From NCBI GenBank assembly GCA_022821845.1, contig JAJECT010000002.1:1-59175 (forward strand): DNA of 59,175 nucleotides, in the 5' to 3' direction. The position numbers were made by a program, and so were the translations under genes. Numbering within the stretch: the first letter of the stretch is position 1; every line of letters starts with the position of its first letter. The notes below the pieces were generated by a model, which had not been told where the DNA came from, searched no databases, and saw only the letters and a program-made list of their open reading frames with translations. Origin of the DNA: Rhodothermales bacterium. GTDB lineage: Bacteria; Bacteroidota; Rhodothermia; Rhodothermales; VXPQ01. Of the stretch, positions 17,512 to 25,873 are shown piece after piece.

Positions 17512-17559
17512 ATGACAACCGCAGGGGCTGCCCTGGCCAAATTGCTCGTACAGCGCTGA
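17512..17559 (+). CDS. Candidate leader peptide upstream of argG (15 codons)
   Basis: A short frame encodes MTTAGAALAKLLVQR and then TGA. Its last codon is an arginine CGC, and that codon plus the stop lie inside the 5' arm of the terminator hairpin just upstream of argG. A ribosome stalled at this codon would block the hairpin, which is the simplest geometry for arginine attenuation. Only one Arg codon is present and there is no clear ribosome-binding site, so this is a hypothesis. Confidence 0.25.
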   Translation: MTTAGAALAKLLVQR

Positions 17560-17583
17560 TTCACCCGGGTCAGCGCTTTTTTT
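17552..17583 (+). terminator. Rho-independent terminator / candidate attenuator before argG
   Basis: A perfect 8-bp stem (AGCGCTGA / TCAGCGCT, 10-base loop) is followed by seven T residues. It lies 228 bases after the folD stop but only 57 bases before the argG start, so it may act as a conditional attenuator of the arginine operon rather than merely ending folD mRNA. A self-complementary GAAGCGCTTC at 17500-17509 could compete for the same AGCGCT arm. The rest of the 17325-17640 gap shows no other recognisable feature. Confidence 0.8.
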
Positions 17584-17640
17584 GTACCGCGCGCCCCTCC
17601 TGCGCCCTGCCCTCTTTTTTCTTTTTTCTGCATTGACGCC

Positions 17641-18876
17641 ATGGCCATAGTCCTTGCTTTCAGCGGCGGCCTCGATACGTCTTTTTGCGTACCGTATCTC
17701 GCCGAAACCTTTGACGAACCGGTCTATACGGTTACGGTCAACACCGGCGGCCTTTCCGAAAAAGACGCGCAAGCCGTCGAAGCGCGCGCCCGGACGCTGG
17801 GCGCCGCCCGGCACATCCTCGTCGACGCCCGGAAAACCCTTTTCGACGATCACCTGAGCTACCTGATTAAGGGAAATGTGCTGCGCGGCGGCGTATATCC
17901 GCTGTGTGTAGGGCCGGAACGGGTAACCCAGGCCCGCATGGTGGTGCAAGCGGCGCGGGAAACGGGGGCGCGGGCCATCGCCCACGGATCCACCGGCGCC
18001 GGAAACGATCAGGTCCGCTTTGACGTCGCCACGCGCCTCTTGGCGGAGGATCTGGATATTTTGACCCCCATCCGCTCCCTCGGGCTGGATCGCGAGCAAA
18101 CGACCGCCTTTTTGCAGGAACGCGGCTTCGAGGTGCCCCGCAAAACCACGGTGTGGTCTATCAACCGGGGCCTGTGGGGCGCCACGATCGGAGGCGGCGA
18201 AACGCTGACCCCCGCCGACCCGCTACCCGAAGAAGGGTGGGCAGACACAGTAACGCCTTCGCAGGCGCCCGAGGCCGGGCAGGAATGGGTGATCGGTTTC
18301 GAGGCGGGCCTGCCCGTTTCGCTGAACGGATCGCCCATGGATCCGGTCGCGCTCGTCGAAACGCTCAATGCCGAAGGAGCGGCGCACGGCGTGGGAAGAG
18401 GCATGCACACAGGCGATACGATCCTCGGCGTCAAGGGGCGCGTGGCCTTCGAAGCGCCTGCGCCCGCCATCCTGATTCCGGCCCACCGGGAACTGGAGAA
18501 AATCGTGCTGACGAGCCGCCAGCGCTTCCAGAAAGACCATCTGGCGGATTATTATGGGCAGATGCTGCACGAAGGACACTATTTCGATCCGGTCATGCGA
18601 GACATAGAGGCCCTCGTCGATTCGTCGCAAAAGCGCGTTACCGGCGCGGTGCGGGCGAAGGCGCGTCAGGGATGCGTCGAAATACGGGGATGCGAAAGCC
18701 CCTGGTCCATGTTCGACCCGGAGGTGGCGGTCTATGGCGAAACGAACGCCTTGTGGGACGGACGGGACGCCGAAGGATTTACGCAGATTTACGGCGTACA
18801 GGCGCTTCTGGCGCGCAGGGCGCGGCGGCAAGCGGAAAACGCGGCTGAAAAATCTTCCGAGGAAGGACATGAATAG
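17641..18876 (+). CDS. argG: Argininosuccinate synthase
   Basis: Joins citrulline and aspartate with ATP to give argininosuccinate. The 411-residue sequence opens with the PP-loop nucleotide site LAFSGGLDTS (5-14) and has AHGSTGAGNDQVRFD, the citrulline/aspartate-binding segment, and the C-terminal TGAVRAKARQG...RGCESPWSMFD region. It is first in a seven-gene plus-strand arginine operon. Its 3' end overlaps argC by 8 bases, indicating translational coupling. Confidence 0.96.
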   Translation: MAIVLAFSGGLDTSFCVPYLAETFDEPVYTVTVNTGGLSEKDAQAVEARARTLGAARHILVDARKTLFDDHLSYLIKGNVLRGGVYPLCVGPERVTQARMVVQAARETGARAIAHGSTGAGNDQVRFDVATRLLAEDLDILTPIRSLGLDREQTTAFLQERGFEVPRKTTVWSINRGLWGATIGGGETLTPADPLPEEGWADTVTPSQAPEAGQEWVIGFEAGLPVSLNGSPMDPVALVETLNAEGAAHGVGRGMHTGDTILGVKGRVAFEAPAPAILIPAHRELEKIVLTSRQRFQKDHLADYYGQMLHEGHYFDPVMRDIEALVDSSQKRVTGAVRAKARQGCVEIRGCESPWSMFDPEVAVYGETNALWDGRDAEGFTQIYGVQALLARRARRQAENAAEKSSEEGHE

Positions 18877-19897
18877 CCAGCATCACCGGACCGCGCTGCT
18901 TCACGGCGCAGGATATACGGGCGGCGAACTGATCCGCCTGCTTCTTGCCCATCCCGTCGCCCGACTGCATGCGGTCACCAGCCGGTCGTACGCCGGAGAG
19001 CCGCTGTGGCGCGCGCACCCGCATCTGCGCGGGCAGACGGACCTCGCGTTCAGCGATCCGGACGCGTTCGACGCCGCCGGGGCGGACAGCATCTTCGTCG
19101 CGGCGGAACATGGCCAAAGCGCCCGCCTCGCCGCCGCCTTGCTCGCGGACGGGTTCGACGGCATACTCATCGACCTGAGCGCGGATTTCCGGCTCGACCG
19201 GGCGGGCCTCTACGAAACATGGTACGATTTCGAGCATCCGGCGCCCGGATTGCTCTCGTCCTTCGCCTATGGCCTCCCGGAGCTTTGCGCCCCGTACCCG
19301 CCCGGAACGAAGCGTATTGCGAATCCGGGGTGCTTCGCCACGGGCGTCACGCTGGCGCTATGGCCGGCGGCGCGGCATATGGACCAGATGGACGCGTTCG
19401 TAACGGCCTGGACCGGCGCTTCGGGTTCGGGCGCGCGGCCCAGGGCCACGACCCACTTTCCGACCCGGGACGGGAACGCGCGGGCCTACAAGGCGCTGCG
19501 CCATCAGCATCTTCCGGAAATACAACACATGCTGGGCCCTGGCGCCACCGTTCGCTTCGTGCCCGTTTCCGGCCCCTGGAGCCGAGGCATCTGGGGGGTG
19601 GCGGATATCCCGCTCCCGGCGGGCGTCGCCGCTGCCGACGTAGACGCATGGTATGCGGAAGCCTATGCGGATTGCCCCCTTGTCCGGCGCTATCCGGGCG
19701 CGCTCCCGGAACTTCGGTTCGCCGCGCATTCGCCGTTCTGCGACATTGGATGGATGGTGCGCGACGGACGCCTGCTGGTCGGATTCGCAGAAGACAATCT
19801 GATCAAGGGCGCCTCGGGACAAGCCATCCAGAACCTCAACATCTTGCTTGGCTTGCCGGAGGCGACGGGCCTTTTGCCTCATCCGCAAACATCCTGA
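18869..19897 (+). CDS. argC: N-acyl-gamma-glutamyl-phosphate reductase
   Basis: NADPH-dependent reduction of N-acylglutamyl phosphate to the semialdehyde. The 342 residues show the nucleotide-binding GAGYTGGEL (13-21), DLSADFRL (102-109) and the catalytic cysteine in NPGCFATG (C155). The ATG at 18869 lies inside the end of argG behind an SD-like GAGGAAGG. Because the carbamoyltransferase in this operon looks N-succinylornithine-specific, the acyl group may be succinyl rather than acetyl. Confidence 0.95.
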   Translation: MNSQHHRTALLHGAGYTGGELIRLLLAHPVARLHAVTSRSYAGEPLWRAHPHLRGQTDLAFSDPDAFDAAGADSIFVAAEHGQSARLAAALLADGFDGILIDLSADFRLDRAGLYETWYDFEHPAPGLLSSFAYGLPELCAPYPPGTKRIANPGCFATGVTLALWPAARHMDQMDAFVTAWTGASGSGARPRATTHFPTRDGNARAYKALRHQHLPEIQHMLGPGATVRFVPVSGPWSRGIWGVADIPLPAGVAAADVDAWYAEAYADCPLVRRYPGALPELRFAAHSPFCDIGWMVRDGRLLVGFAEDNLIKGASGQAIQNLNILLGLPEATGLLPHPQTS

Positions 19898-19909
19898 CCC
19901 ACTCGGAAT

Positions 19910-21079
19910 ATGACGACCCAGGACGTTATCACGCTCGAACAGCGCTATCAGATTCCCACGTACGCTCATATGCCCCTTGCGCTTGCGCGGGGAGAAGGGA
20001 GCTACGTATGGGATCTCGACGGGCGCAAATATCTGGACCTGTACGGCGGGCATTGCGTGGCGCTCCTCGGCCATAGTCCGCCCCGGGTGACGGAAGCCAT
20101 CCGGAAGCAAGCCGGACGGCTCCTTTTTTATTCGAACACCGTCTACAACGATACGCGGGCGCGGGCGCTCGAACGCCTCGGACAGCTGGCCCCCGAAGGA
20201 CTCCGGCATATATTCTTTTGCAATTCGGGCGCCGAAGCCAACGAAACGGCCATGAAACTGGCGCGCAAGCATACCGGACGGCCCCGCATCCTCGCGATGG
20301 AAGGCGGCTTCCACGGGCGTACGCTTGGCTGCCTGGCCGCTACCTGGCAAGAAAAATACCGGGCGCCGTATCGGGAAGCGCTGGCCCCGACGACCTTCGT
20401 TCCGTTTGGGGACGCCGCCGCGGCAGAGGCCGCCTTCGCCGAGCATGGCGATATCGCGGGCGTGATCCTCGAACCGATCCAGAGCATGGCCGGCATGGTC
20501 GAGGCGGAGCCGTCGTATTACCGGGCGTTGCGGGCGCTCTGCAACCGGCACGGCGCCCTGCTCGTCTTCGACGAGGTGCAAACGGGCGTGGGACGCACGG
20601 GGACCTTTTCCATTAGCGAGCACTACGGGATGCGCCCGGATTGCATTTCGCTGGCGAAAAGCCTTGGGGCAGGCGTACCCGCAGGCGCCGTGCTCTTGTC
20701 CGACGAACTGGCCGCCACGGTGAAGCCCGGAGACCAGGGCACTACGTTTGGCGGCGGTATGATCGCCATGGCCGCCGTAGAAGCCACGCTGCAAACCCTT
20801 GTGGAAGACAACCTCATGCCGCGCGCAGTCCGCCTGTTCGAGCATGTACGGGACGGCCTGGCGTCGCTGGACTGCACGGTGCGCGGGCGAGGCGGCCTCC
20901 TTGGCGTCGTCCTGGATCGGCCCTCCGCACCCGTTCGCTCGGCGCTGCTGGCGCAGGGCGTCATTACGGGCGGGGCGGACGACCCGAACGTGATCCGGCT
21001 GATGCCTCCGATCAACACCCCTTTCGACGCGCTGGACAGGTTTTGCGAAGCGCTTTCCTCGGCCTTGAAAGAACAGTAA
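19910..21079 (+). CDS. argD: N-acyl-ornithine aminotransferase (class III PLP)
   Basis: Transfers an amino group from glutamate to the N-acylglutamate semialdehyde. The 389-residue class III aminotransferase has FFCNSGAEANETAMKLAR (102-119), GGFHGRTLG (132-140), the Asp-containing LVFDEVQTGVGRTG (218-231) and the PLP lysine in ISLAKSLGAG (K250). It starts 12 bases after argC. Relatives include ornithine and succinylornithine aminotransferases; the operon context makes the biosynthetic role clear. Confidence 0.94.
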   Translation: MTTQDVITLEQRYQIPTYAHMPLALARGEGSYVWDLDGRKYLDLYGGHCVALLGHSPPRVTEAIRKQAGRLLFYSNTVYNDTRARALERLGQLAPEGLRHIFFCNSGAEANETAMKLARKHTGRPRILAMEGGFHGRTLGCLAATWQEKYRAPYREALAPTTFVPFGDAAAAEAAFAEHGDIAGVILEPIQSMAGMVEAEPSYYRALRALCNRHGALLVFDEVQTGVGRTGTFSISEHYGMRPDCISLAKSLGAGVPAGAVLLSDELAATVKPGDQGTTFGGGMIAMAAVEATLQTLVEDNLMPRAVRLFEHVRDGLASLDCTVRGRGGLLGVVLDRPSAPVRSALLAQGVITGGADDPNVIRLMPPINTPFDALDRFCEALSSALKEQ

Positions 21080-21090
21080 GCACACTCGTT

Positions 21091-22083
21091 ATGAGACATC
21101 TGATCGACTGGCAATCGCTCAGCCGCGCCGTATGGAACGCGGCGGTGGAGCGGGCCTTGCATTATTACGAAAACGCCGGGGTATGGACCGACGCAGCGCG
21201 GGGCCGCAGCATCGGGCTCATGTTTTTCAACCCTTCCCTGCGTACGCGAACGTCCATGGAGCTGGCGGCGGCGCAATTGGGCGCGCATTCGACCGTGCTC
21301 AGTCCGGGACAAGACACCTGGCGTTTCGCCTTCAAGGAGGGCGGCGTCATGGATGGCGCCGAGGCCGAACATATCCGGGAAGCCATCGGGGTGCTGTCGA
21401 GGTATTACGACGCGCTGGGGGTACGGCTTTTCGCTTCGCTCAAGAGTTACAACAAGGACCGGGACGAACGGCTTATCCGCACCATTGCGGCGGCCTCGTC
21501 CGTGCCGGTCGTGAACCTCGAATCCGCTTTCTACCATCCCTGCCAGGCCCTGGCCGACGCCGCGGTCATTCGGCGGCGCCTGGGCGATCCGCGCGGAAAG
21601 AAGTTCGTGCTGGCGTGGACGTATCATCCCAAAGCCCTCCCCATGGCCGTGCCCAATTCCGCCGTACTGATGGCGGCCCGCTCCGGCATGCAGGTAACCG
21701 TCGTGCGGCCGGACGAGTACGCGCTGGATTACGGAATCATGGAAAAGGCGCGAACCTATGGCGCGCAGGTGGAGGAAACGGATAACCGCGAGCAAGCCTT
21801 CGACGGGGCGGACGTCGTGTACGCCAAGGCATGGAGCGGACAGATGGTCTATTCCGATCCCGAACACGAAGCGGCGCGGCGGGAAAACTTGCGGGACTGG
21901 TGCGTCACGACGGAATGGATGCAAAAAACGCGGGAAGCGCGCTTCATGCATTGCTTGCCCGTACGGCGCAACGTGGTCGTGGAGGACGACGTGCTGGACG
22001 GGCCGGGAGCCATTCACCTCGAACAGGCCGAATTTCGCTTGCACGCGCAAAAAGCGATCCTCGAATACGCCTGGGGACTATAA
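21091..22083 (+). CDS. argF': N-acylornithine carbamoyltransferase (ArgF', probably N-succinylornithine type)
   Basis: Carbamoylates the delta-amino group of an N-acylated ornithine, giving N-acylcitrulline. The 330-residue protein has the carbamoyl-phosphate motif in FFNPSLRTRTS (45-55), HPCQ (149-152) and FMHCLPVRRN near the C-terminus. The FFNPS(L/M)RTRTS form and the MDGxxxEH segment mark the acetyl/succinylornithine subfamily rather than ordinary OTCase. The specificity position (Glu92 in the Xanthomonas acetyl enzyme, Pro90 in the Bacteroides succinyl enzyme) is Ala92 here, which argues for succinylornithine. It lies between argD and argB with short spacers. Confidence 0.9.
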   Translation: MRHLIDWQSLSRAVWNAAVERALHYYENAGVWTDAARGRSIGLMFFNPSLRTRTSMELAAAQLGAHSTVLSPGQDTWRFAFKEGGVMDGAEAEHIREAIGVLSRYYDALGVRLFASLKSYNKDRDERLIRTIAAASSVPVVNLESAFYHPCQALADAAVIRRRLGDPRGKKFVLAWTYHPKALPMAVPNSAVLMAARSGMQVTVVRPDEYALDYGIMEKARTYGAQVEETDNREQAFDGADVVYAKAWSGQMVYSDPEHEAARRENLRDWCVTTEWMQKTREARFMHCLPVRRNVVVEDDVLDGPGAIHLEQAEFRLHAQKAILEYAWGL

Positions 22084-22108
22084 GGAGTACAGGATACCCT
22101 TGGACGAA

Positions 22109-22894
22109 ATGCCAGCAAGAACGACCGTGATCAAAACGGGCGGCGCATCCGTCGAGCGGACGGCGTCTCTCGACGCGCTATGGACCGCCGTGGCCGAACG
22201 GACGGGCAGTGAGCGCGTCGTGGTCGTGCATGGCGGCGGCGCGCGGGCCACCGAAGTCGCCGAACGGCTCGGTCATGCCCCGCGCATGGTGCATGGCCGC
22301 CGGGTCACCACGGACATGGACCTGCGCATCGTGCAATGGACCCTGCGCGGCGAACTGAACGGACGCCTTGCGGCCCATGCGGCGCGGCGCGGCGTACAGG
22401 CCGTGGGACTGTCCGGAGCCGACGGGCCTACGGTATACGTTACGAAACGGCCTCCCTGGAACGTGGACGGGGAAACGATCGACTTCGGATGGGTCGGCGA
22501 TATCGCATCGGTCGATACGGGCCTGCTGGACCTCCTGCTGGATCGGGGGTACGTGCCGGTCGTCGCCCCGATCGGCGTGGACCGCGCAGGACAATTGTAC
22601 AACGTAAACGCGGACACCTTTTCGTGCGCGCTGGCGCGCGCCTTGCGGGCGGACGAATACCTGCTGGTCACAGAGGTCGGAGGCATTCGCCGCAAGGCGG
22701 ACGACCCGGATTCCCTGTTGCCCTCCCTCGACGCCGAACAACATGCCCGGGGCGTACGAGAAGGGTGGGTCACGGATGGCATGCGCGTAAAAATCGACGT
22801 GGGATTCGCCGCCCGGCAAGCCGGAATTCCGCGCGTCTTCGTCGTGTCCCCCGACGGCGTCCGGGCGCCCTCGACAGGTACGCAAATAACGTAA
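22109..22894 (+). CDS. argB: N-acylglutamate kinase
   Basis: Phosphorylates N-acylglutamate, the second step of the pathway. The 261-residue amino-acid-kinase-fold protein has a Lys-Thr-Gly-Gly nucleotide loop at its N-terminus (VIKTGGAS), VVVVHGGGARATE (37-49) and VNADTFSCALARAL. The overall length fits ArgB and LysZ enzymes. The Met at 22109 is used; a TTG nine bases earlier is an alternative start. An AGGAG lies about 20 bases upstream of the TTG. As with the other genes here, the acyl group (acetyl or succinyl) is set by the first enzyme of the pathway, which is not in the window. Confidence 0.93.
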   Translation: MPARTTVIKTGGASVERTASLDALWTAVAERTGSERVVVVHGGGARATEVAERLGHAPRMVHGRRVTTDMDLRIVQWTLRGELNGRLAAHAARRGVQAVGLSGADGPTVYVTKRPPWNVDGETIDFGWVGDIASVDTGLLDLLLDRGYVPVVAPIGVDRAGQLYNVNADTFSCALARALRADEYLLVTEVGGIRRKADDPDSLLPSLDAEQHARGVREGWVTDGMRVKIDVGFAARQAGIPRVFVVSPDGVRAPSTGTQIT

Positions 22895-22905
22895 CCCCTG
22901 ACGGT

Positions 22906-23970
22906 ATGCCGCAGGAAGAAGTCATAGCGCTTTTGAAATCCCTCGTGCGCATCCCCTCCCTGAGCGGCGAGGAGCAAAACATCGCCGGATTCGTGGAGCG
23001 GTATGTGGCGCAGCGCGGAATCGAGGCGGGACGCCTGGACAACAATGTGTTCTTTGGCCTGGGCGACGGCGAAGACGTCTTGTTGCTGAATACGCATCTG
23101 GACACCGTGCCTCCGTCGGAGCGTCATCCGCGCGGCGCATTCGACGCCTTTGAGGCGGACGGTTGCGTGTACGGACGCGGAAGCGTGGACGCGAAAGCCT
23201 CCGTCGCCGCCATGACCGCCGCATTGCTTTCGCTGGTCGCCGAGGGCTTCCGGCCTCCCGGGCGCGTTATCGTAGCCCTGACCGCCTGCGAGGAAACGGG
23301 GGGCGAATACAACGGACTCCAGGCGTTGCGCCCGCATTTGCCCCCGGTAACGGCGGCGCTTGTGGGCGAACCCACGGACCTTGCGCCATGCATCGCCCAA
23401 AAAGGCCTGCTCGTTCTGCGCGTGGAAGCGCAGGGCGAAACGGCCCATGCCGCGCGGGCGCATCTTGGAAAAAACGCCATCGAAATCGCGGCGAGGGACA
23501 TTCGGCGCGCCGCAGAGATGACCTTCGAGCGGGAAGACCCTTTCCTCGGACGCCCTACGGTAACCGTAACCACCGTAACGGGAGGGTCCGCCCGCAACGT
23601 GGTGCCCGAGCATTGCGCGTTCACGCTCGACATCCGCTCGACGCCCGCCTGGACGCACCGGGAACTGATCGACCGGGTTCGCGATACGCTGGAGTCGGAG
23701 GTTCATGTGCATAGCGAACGGATCGCGCCCGTCGCGACGGACCCGAACGAACGCATCGCGCAGGCATGTTTCCGCGCCCTGCCGGACGCCGAACCGTTCG
23801 GCTCCCCCACCGCGTCGGACTGGATCTTTCTGGCCGACGTCCCCACGGTCAAGATAGGGCCGGGATCAAGCGCGTTATCCCATACTCCCGAAGAGCGTAT
23901 CCCCGTCGCCGAAGCAAGGCGAGCCGTGGATGCGTACCGTTCCATTATCAAAGCGTACTTCGAATCATGA
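22906..23970 (+). CDS. argE: M20-family N-acyl-citrulline/ornithine deacylase (ArgE/DapE-like)
   Basis: A zinc aminoacylase expected to remove the acyl group from N-acylcitrulline, which the ArgF' route requires before argG can act. The 354 residues show the M20 metal ligands and catalytic acids: H64 and D66 in NTHLDTVPP, GRGSVDAKA with D95, E129-E130 in ACEETGGEY, and a dimerisation domain with the conserved HAARAHLGKNAI. C-terminal SALSHTPEERIP supplies the last His. The DapE-like active site leaves open acetyl or succinyl cleavage; context supports the arginine role. Its stop overlaps the argH start (ATGA). Confidence 0.85.
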   Translation: MPQEEVIALLKSLVRIPSLSGEEQNIAGFVERYVAQRGIEAGRLDNNVFFGLGDGEDVLLLNTHLDTVPPSERHPRGAFDAFEADGCVYGRGSVDAKASVAAMTAALLSLVAEGFRPPGRVIVALTACEETGGEYNGLQALRPHLPPVTAALVGEPTDLAPCIAQKGLLVLRVEAQGETAHAARAHLGKNAIEIAARDIRRAAEMTFEREDPFLGRPTVTVTTVTGGSARNVVPEHCAFTLDIRSTPAWTHRELIDRVRDTLESEVHVHSERIAPVATDPNERIAQACFRALPDAEPFGSPTASDWIFLADVPTVKIGPGSSALSHTPEERIPVAEARRAVDAYRSIIKAYFES

Positions 23971-25301
23971 CCCGCCCCTCGCCCCCGCCGCTCTGGAAAA
24001 AATCGGACGCCTCCGAAACGATGGAGGACAAGGCGATGCGCTTCGCCGTAGGCGAGGACTATCGGTGGGATACGCTCCTGTTGCCCTACGACATACGGGC
24101 TACGCGGGCGCATGCCTGGGGCCTTGCGGAAATCGGCATTCTGAGCCGGGCGGAATTCGAGGCGGTCGACCAGGCGCTGGATGCGCTGGCGGAGCAGGAA
24201 CTGTCCGTCCGCCCCGAAGACGAGGATTCCCACACGGTGATCGAGCATCGCCTGACGGAAGCGCTGGGCGACACGGGCAAAAAAATCCATGCGGGGCGCT
24301 CGCGGAACGATCAGGTGCTGGCTGCGCTGCGGTTGTACCTGCGGGACGCGCTGACGGACGTCATGCGGCAAACCGCGGACATGGCGCGCATCCTGTGCCG
24401 CCGGGGCAAGGAGTGGGAACGGTATCTGATGCCCGGCTACACGCACATGCAACGGGCCATGCCGTCTACGGCGGGATTGTGGGCCATGGGCTACGCCGAA
24501 CTGTTCGCCGTCGATATCGAGCGGCTGGGAGAGACTGTCGGACGGATCAACGTATCGCCCCTTGGATCGGCGGCGGGGTACGGCGTGCCCGGACTGGCGC
24601 TGCCGCGCAAGGAGGTGGCCCGGCGGCTCGGCTTCGACGGCGTACAGGAACATGTTACCGCCGTACAGTTGTCGCGCGGGAAGCTGGAACTGGACGTAGC
24701 GCATGCGCTTGCGCAAATCGCCGGAACCTGCAACCGCCTCGCTTCGGACCTTGTGCTGTATCAAACGGCGGAATTCGGTTTTCTGGAACCCGCCGACGCG
24801 TACGGCACGGGCAGTTCCATCATGCCGCAAAAACGGAACCCGGACATACCGGAACTGGCGCGGGCCTCGTACCACCGCGTCCTGGCCGAAATGCACCTGC
24901 TGGCCTCCCTGCCCGCCAATCTGCCCTCTGGATATCACAGAGACCTGCAGCTCACCAAGGAAGCCGTCCTGCGCGCCGTGCATACGACGTCGAGCGTGGC
25001 GGACGCCATGACGGCGACGCTCCGGAACATCCGCTTCGACCCGGCGCGCCTCGACGAAGCCGTATCGCCCGATCTGTTCGCTACCGCCAGGGCCCTTGAA
25101 CTGACGCAAAAAGGCGCGCCGTTTCGGGAAGCCTATCGGCAAACCGCCGCCGAACTGGAAACGCTCCGGAAACCGTCCGCCGAGGAAGCCCTGTCGGCGT
25201 ACCGGGTAGACGGATACCCGGGGCAATGCCGCCCGGAGCGCATCCTCAAACGCCTGAAATCGGCTTTGGACGCGGTCGATAAGGAGGAAGAATCGGCGTA
25301 G
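23967..25301 (+). CDS. argH: Argininosuccinate lyase
   Basis: Splits argininosuccinate into arginine and fumarate, the final step. The 444-residue fumarase-superfamily enzyme has AGRSRNDQV (109-117), MPGYTHMQRAMPST (155-168) and the signature GSSIMPQKRNPD (282-293) containing the mobile catalytic-serine loop. It starts inside the end of the deacylase gene. It is last in the operon; the next gene is convergent and of lower GC content. With argG, argC, argD, argF' and argB this leaves only the initial glutamate acyltransferase missing from the cluster. Confidence 0.96.
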   Translation: MTRPSPPPLWKKSDASETMEDKAMRFAVGEDYRWDTLLLPYDIRATRAHAWGLAEIGILSRAEFEAVDQALDALAEQELSVRPEDEDSHTVIEHRLTEALGDTGKKIHAGRSRNDQVLAALRLYLRDALTDVMRQTADMARILCRRGKEWERYLMPGYTHMQRAMPSTAGLWAMGYAELFAVDIERLGETVGRINVSPLGSAAGYGVPGLALPRKEVARRLGFDGVQEHVTAVQLSRGKLELDVAHALAQIAGTCNRLASDLVLYQTAEFGFLEPADAYGTGSSIMPQKRNPDIPELARASYHRVLAEMHLLASLPANLPSGYHRDLQLTKEAVLRAVHTTSSVADAMTATLRNIRFDPARLDEAVSPDLFATARALELTQKGAPFREAYRQTAAELETLRKPSAEEALSAYRVDGYPGQCRPERILKRLKSALDAVDKEEESA

Positions 25302-25339
25302 AATCTATGCCAATCTCGCACTTCATGGATACGCGAAAA

Positions 25340-25873
25340 TTAATGTCTAACATTTAGACGTATCCACTGGGCAAGTTCCTCCACGGGTAGCATATCGGAA
25401 AGCTTTTTTGTCAACTTAAACGTTATGGATTGCCCCTCTGCCATCCGTACAAGATGCCCGGCGGCGCCTTCGGAAATATCTCCCTTTCGCCAACCGTTAA
25501 ACACGATGGCGTTGGGACATACGCCAAGGCAAAGAAGATACTTATACGCCTTATCATGCCGTATATGATTAAACTGGAAAGTGCCGTTAGCCCCCAAAGA
25601 TGCGGTTTTTACTTCTATGGGCACTCCCAATATGGTCATATCGGTTGGATCCGTTCGATTTTCACTCTTCGCTACGCTTATGCCGTTCTCCTCGGCATAA
25701 CGCCTTACAAATTCTTCGCCAATTGCGCCTCGATTCGTCATGCCAACATGCCTATAGGATTCCAAAGCAGAATTTTTCCATATTGATTCAGGAGTGTGAT
25801 CCCGAATCACATCACGCATGATTTGCAGGATTTCTATGCTGGAGGTTTCCATACGCCGTGGCCATCCTGGCAT
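25340..25873 (-). CDS. Probable restriction endonuclease (PD-(D/E)xK-type) of a small R-M system
   Basis: A 177-residue protein with a compact nuclease-like centre: RGAIGEEFVRRYAEENGI (a typical alpha-helix before the core), then Asp78 in DPTDMT and Glu87-Val-Lys89 in GVPIEVKTAS, matching the D-x(n)-E-x-K catalytic pattern. The N-terminus is uncertain: Met at 25873 or, less overlapping, Met at 25852. It begins within the last 40 bases of the methyltransferase gene, in another frame, so the two are co-transcribed and coupled. No named restriction family was recognised; the call rests on the motif plus the partner gene. Confidence 0.6.
   Translation of the reverse strand: MPGWPRRMETSSIEILQIMRDVIRDHTPESIWKNSALESYRHVGMTNRGAIGEEFVRRYAEENGISVAKSENRTDPTDMTILGVPIEVKTASLGANGTFQFNHIRHDKAYKYLLCLGVCPNAIVFNGWRKGDISEGAAGHLVRMAEGQSITFKLTKKLSDMLPVEELAQWIRLNVRH

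Noticed and set aside
17421-17636. 71-codon frame between folD and argG
   Set aside because: It crosses the terminator hairpin, has no plausible start context and resembles no protein.
21091-22083. Annotation as ordinary ornithine carbamoyltransferase
   Set aside because: The FFNPSLRTRTS and MDGxxxEH segments and the linked deacylase fit the N-acylornithine (ArgF') subfamily.
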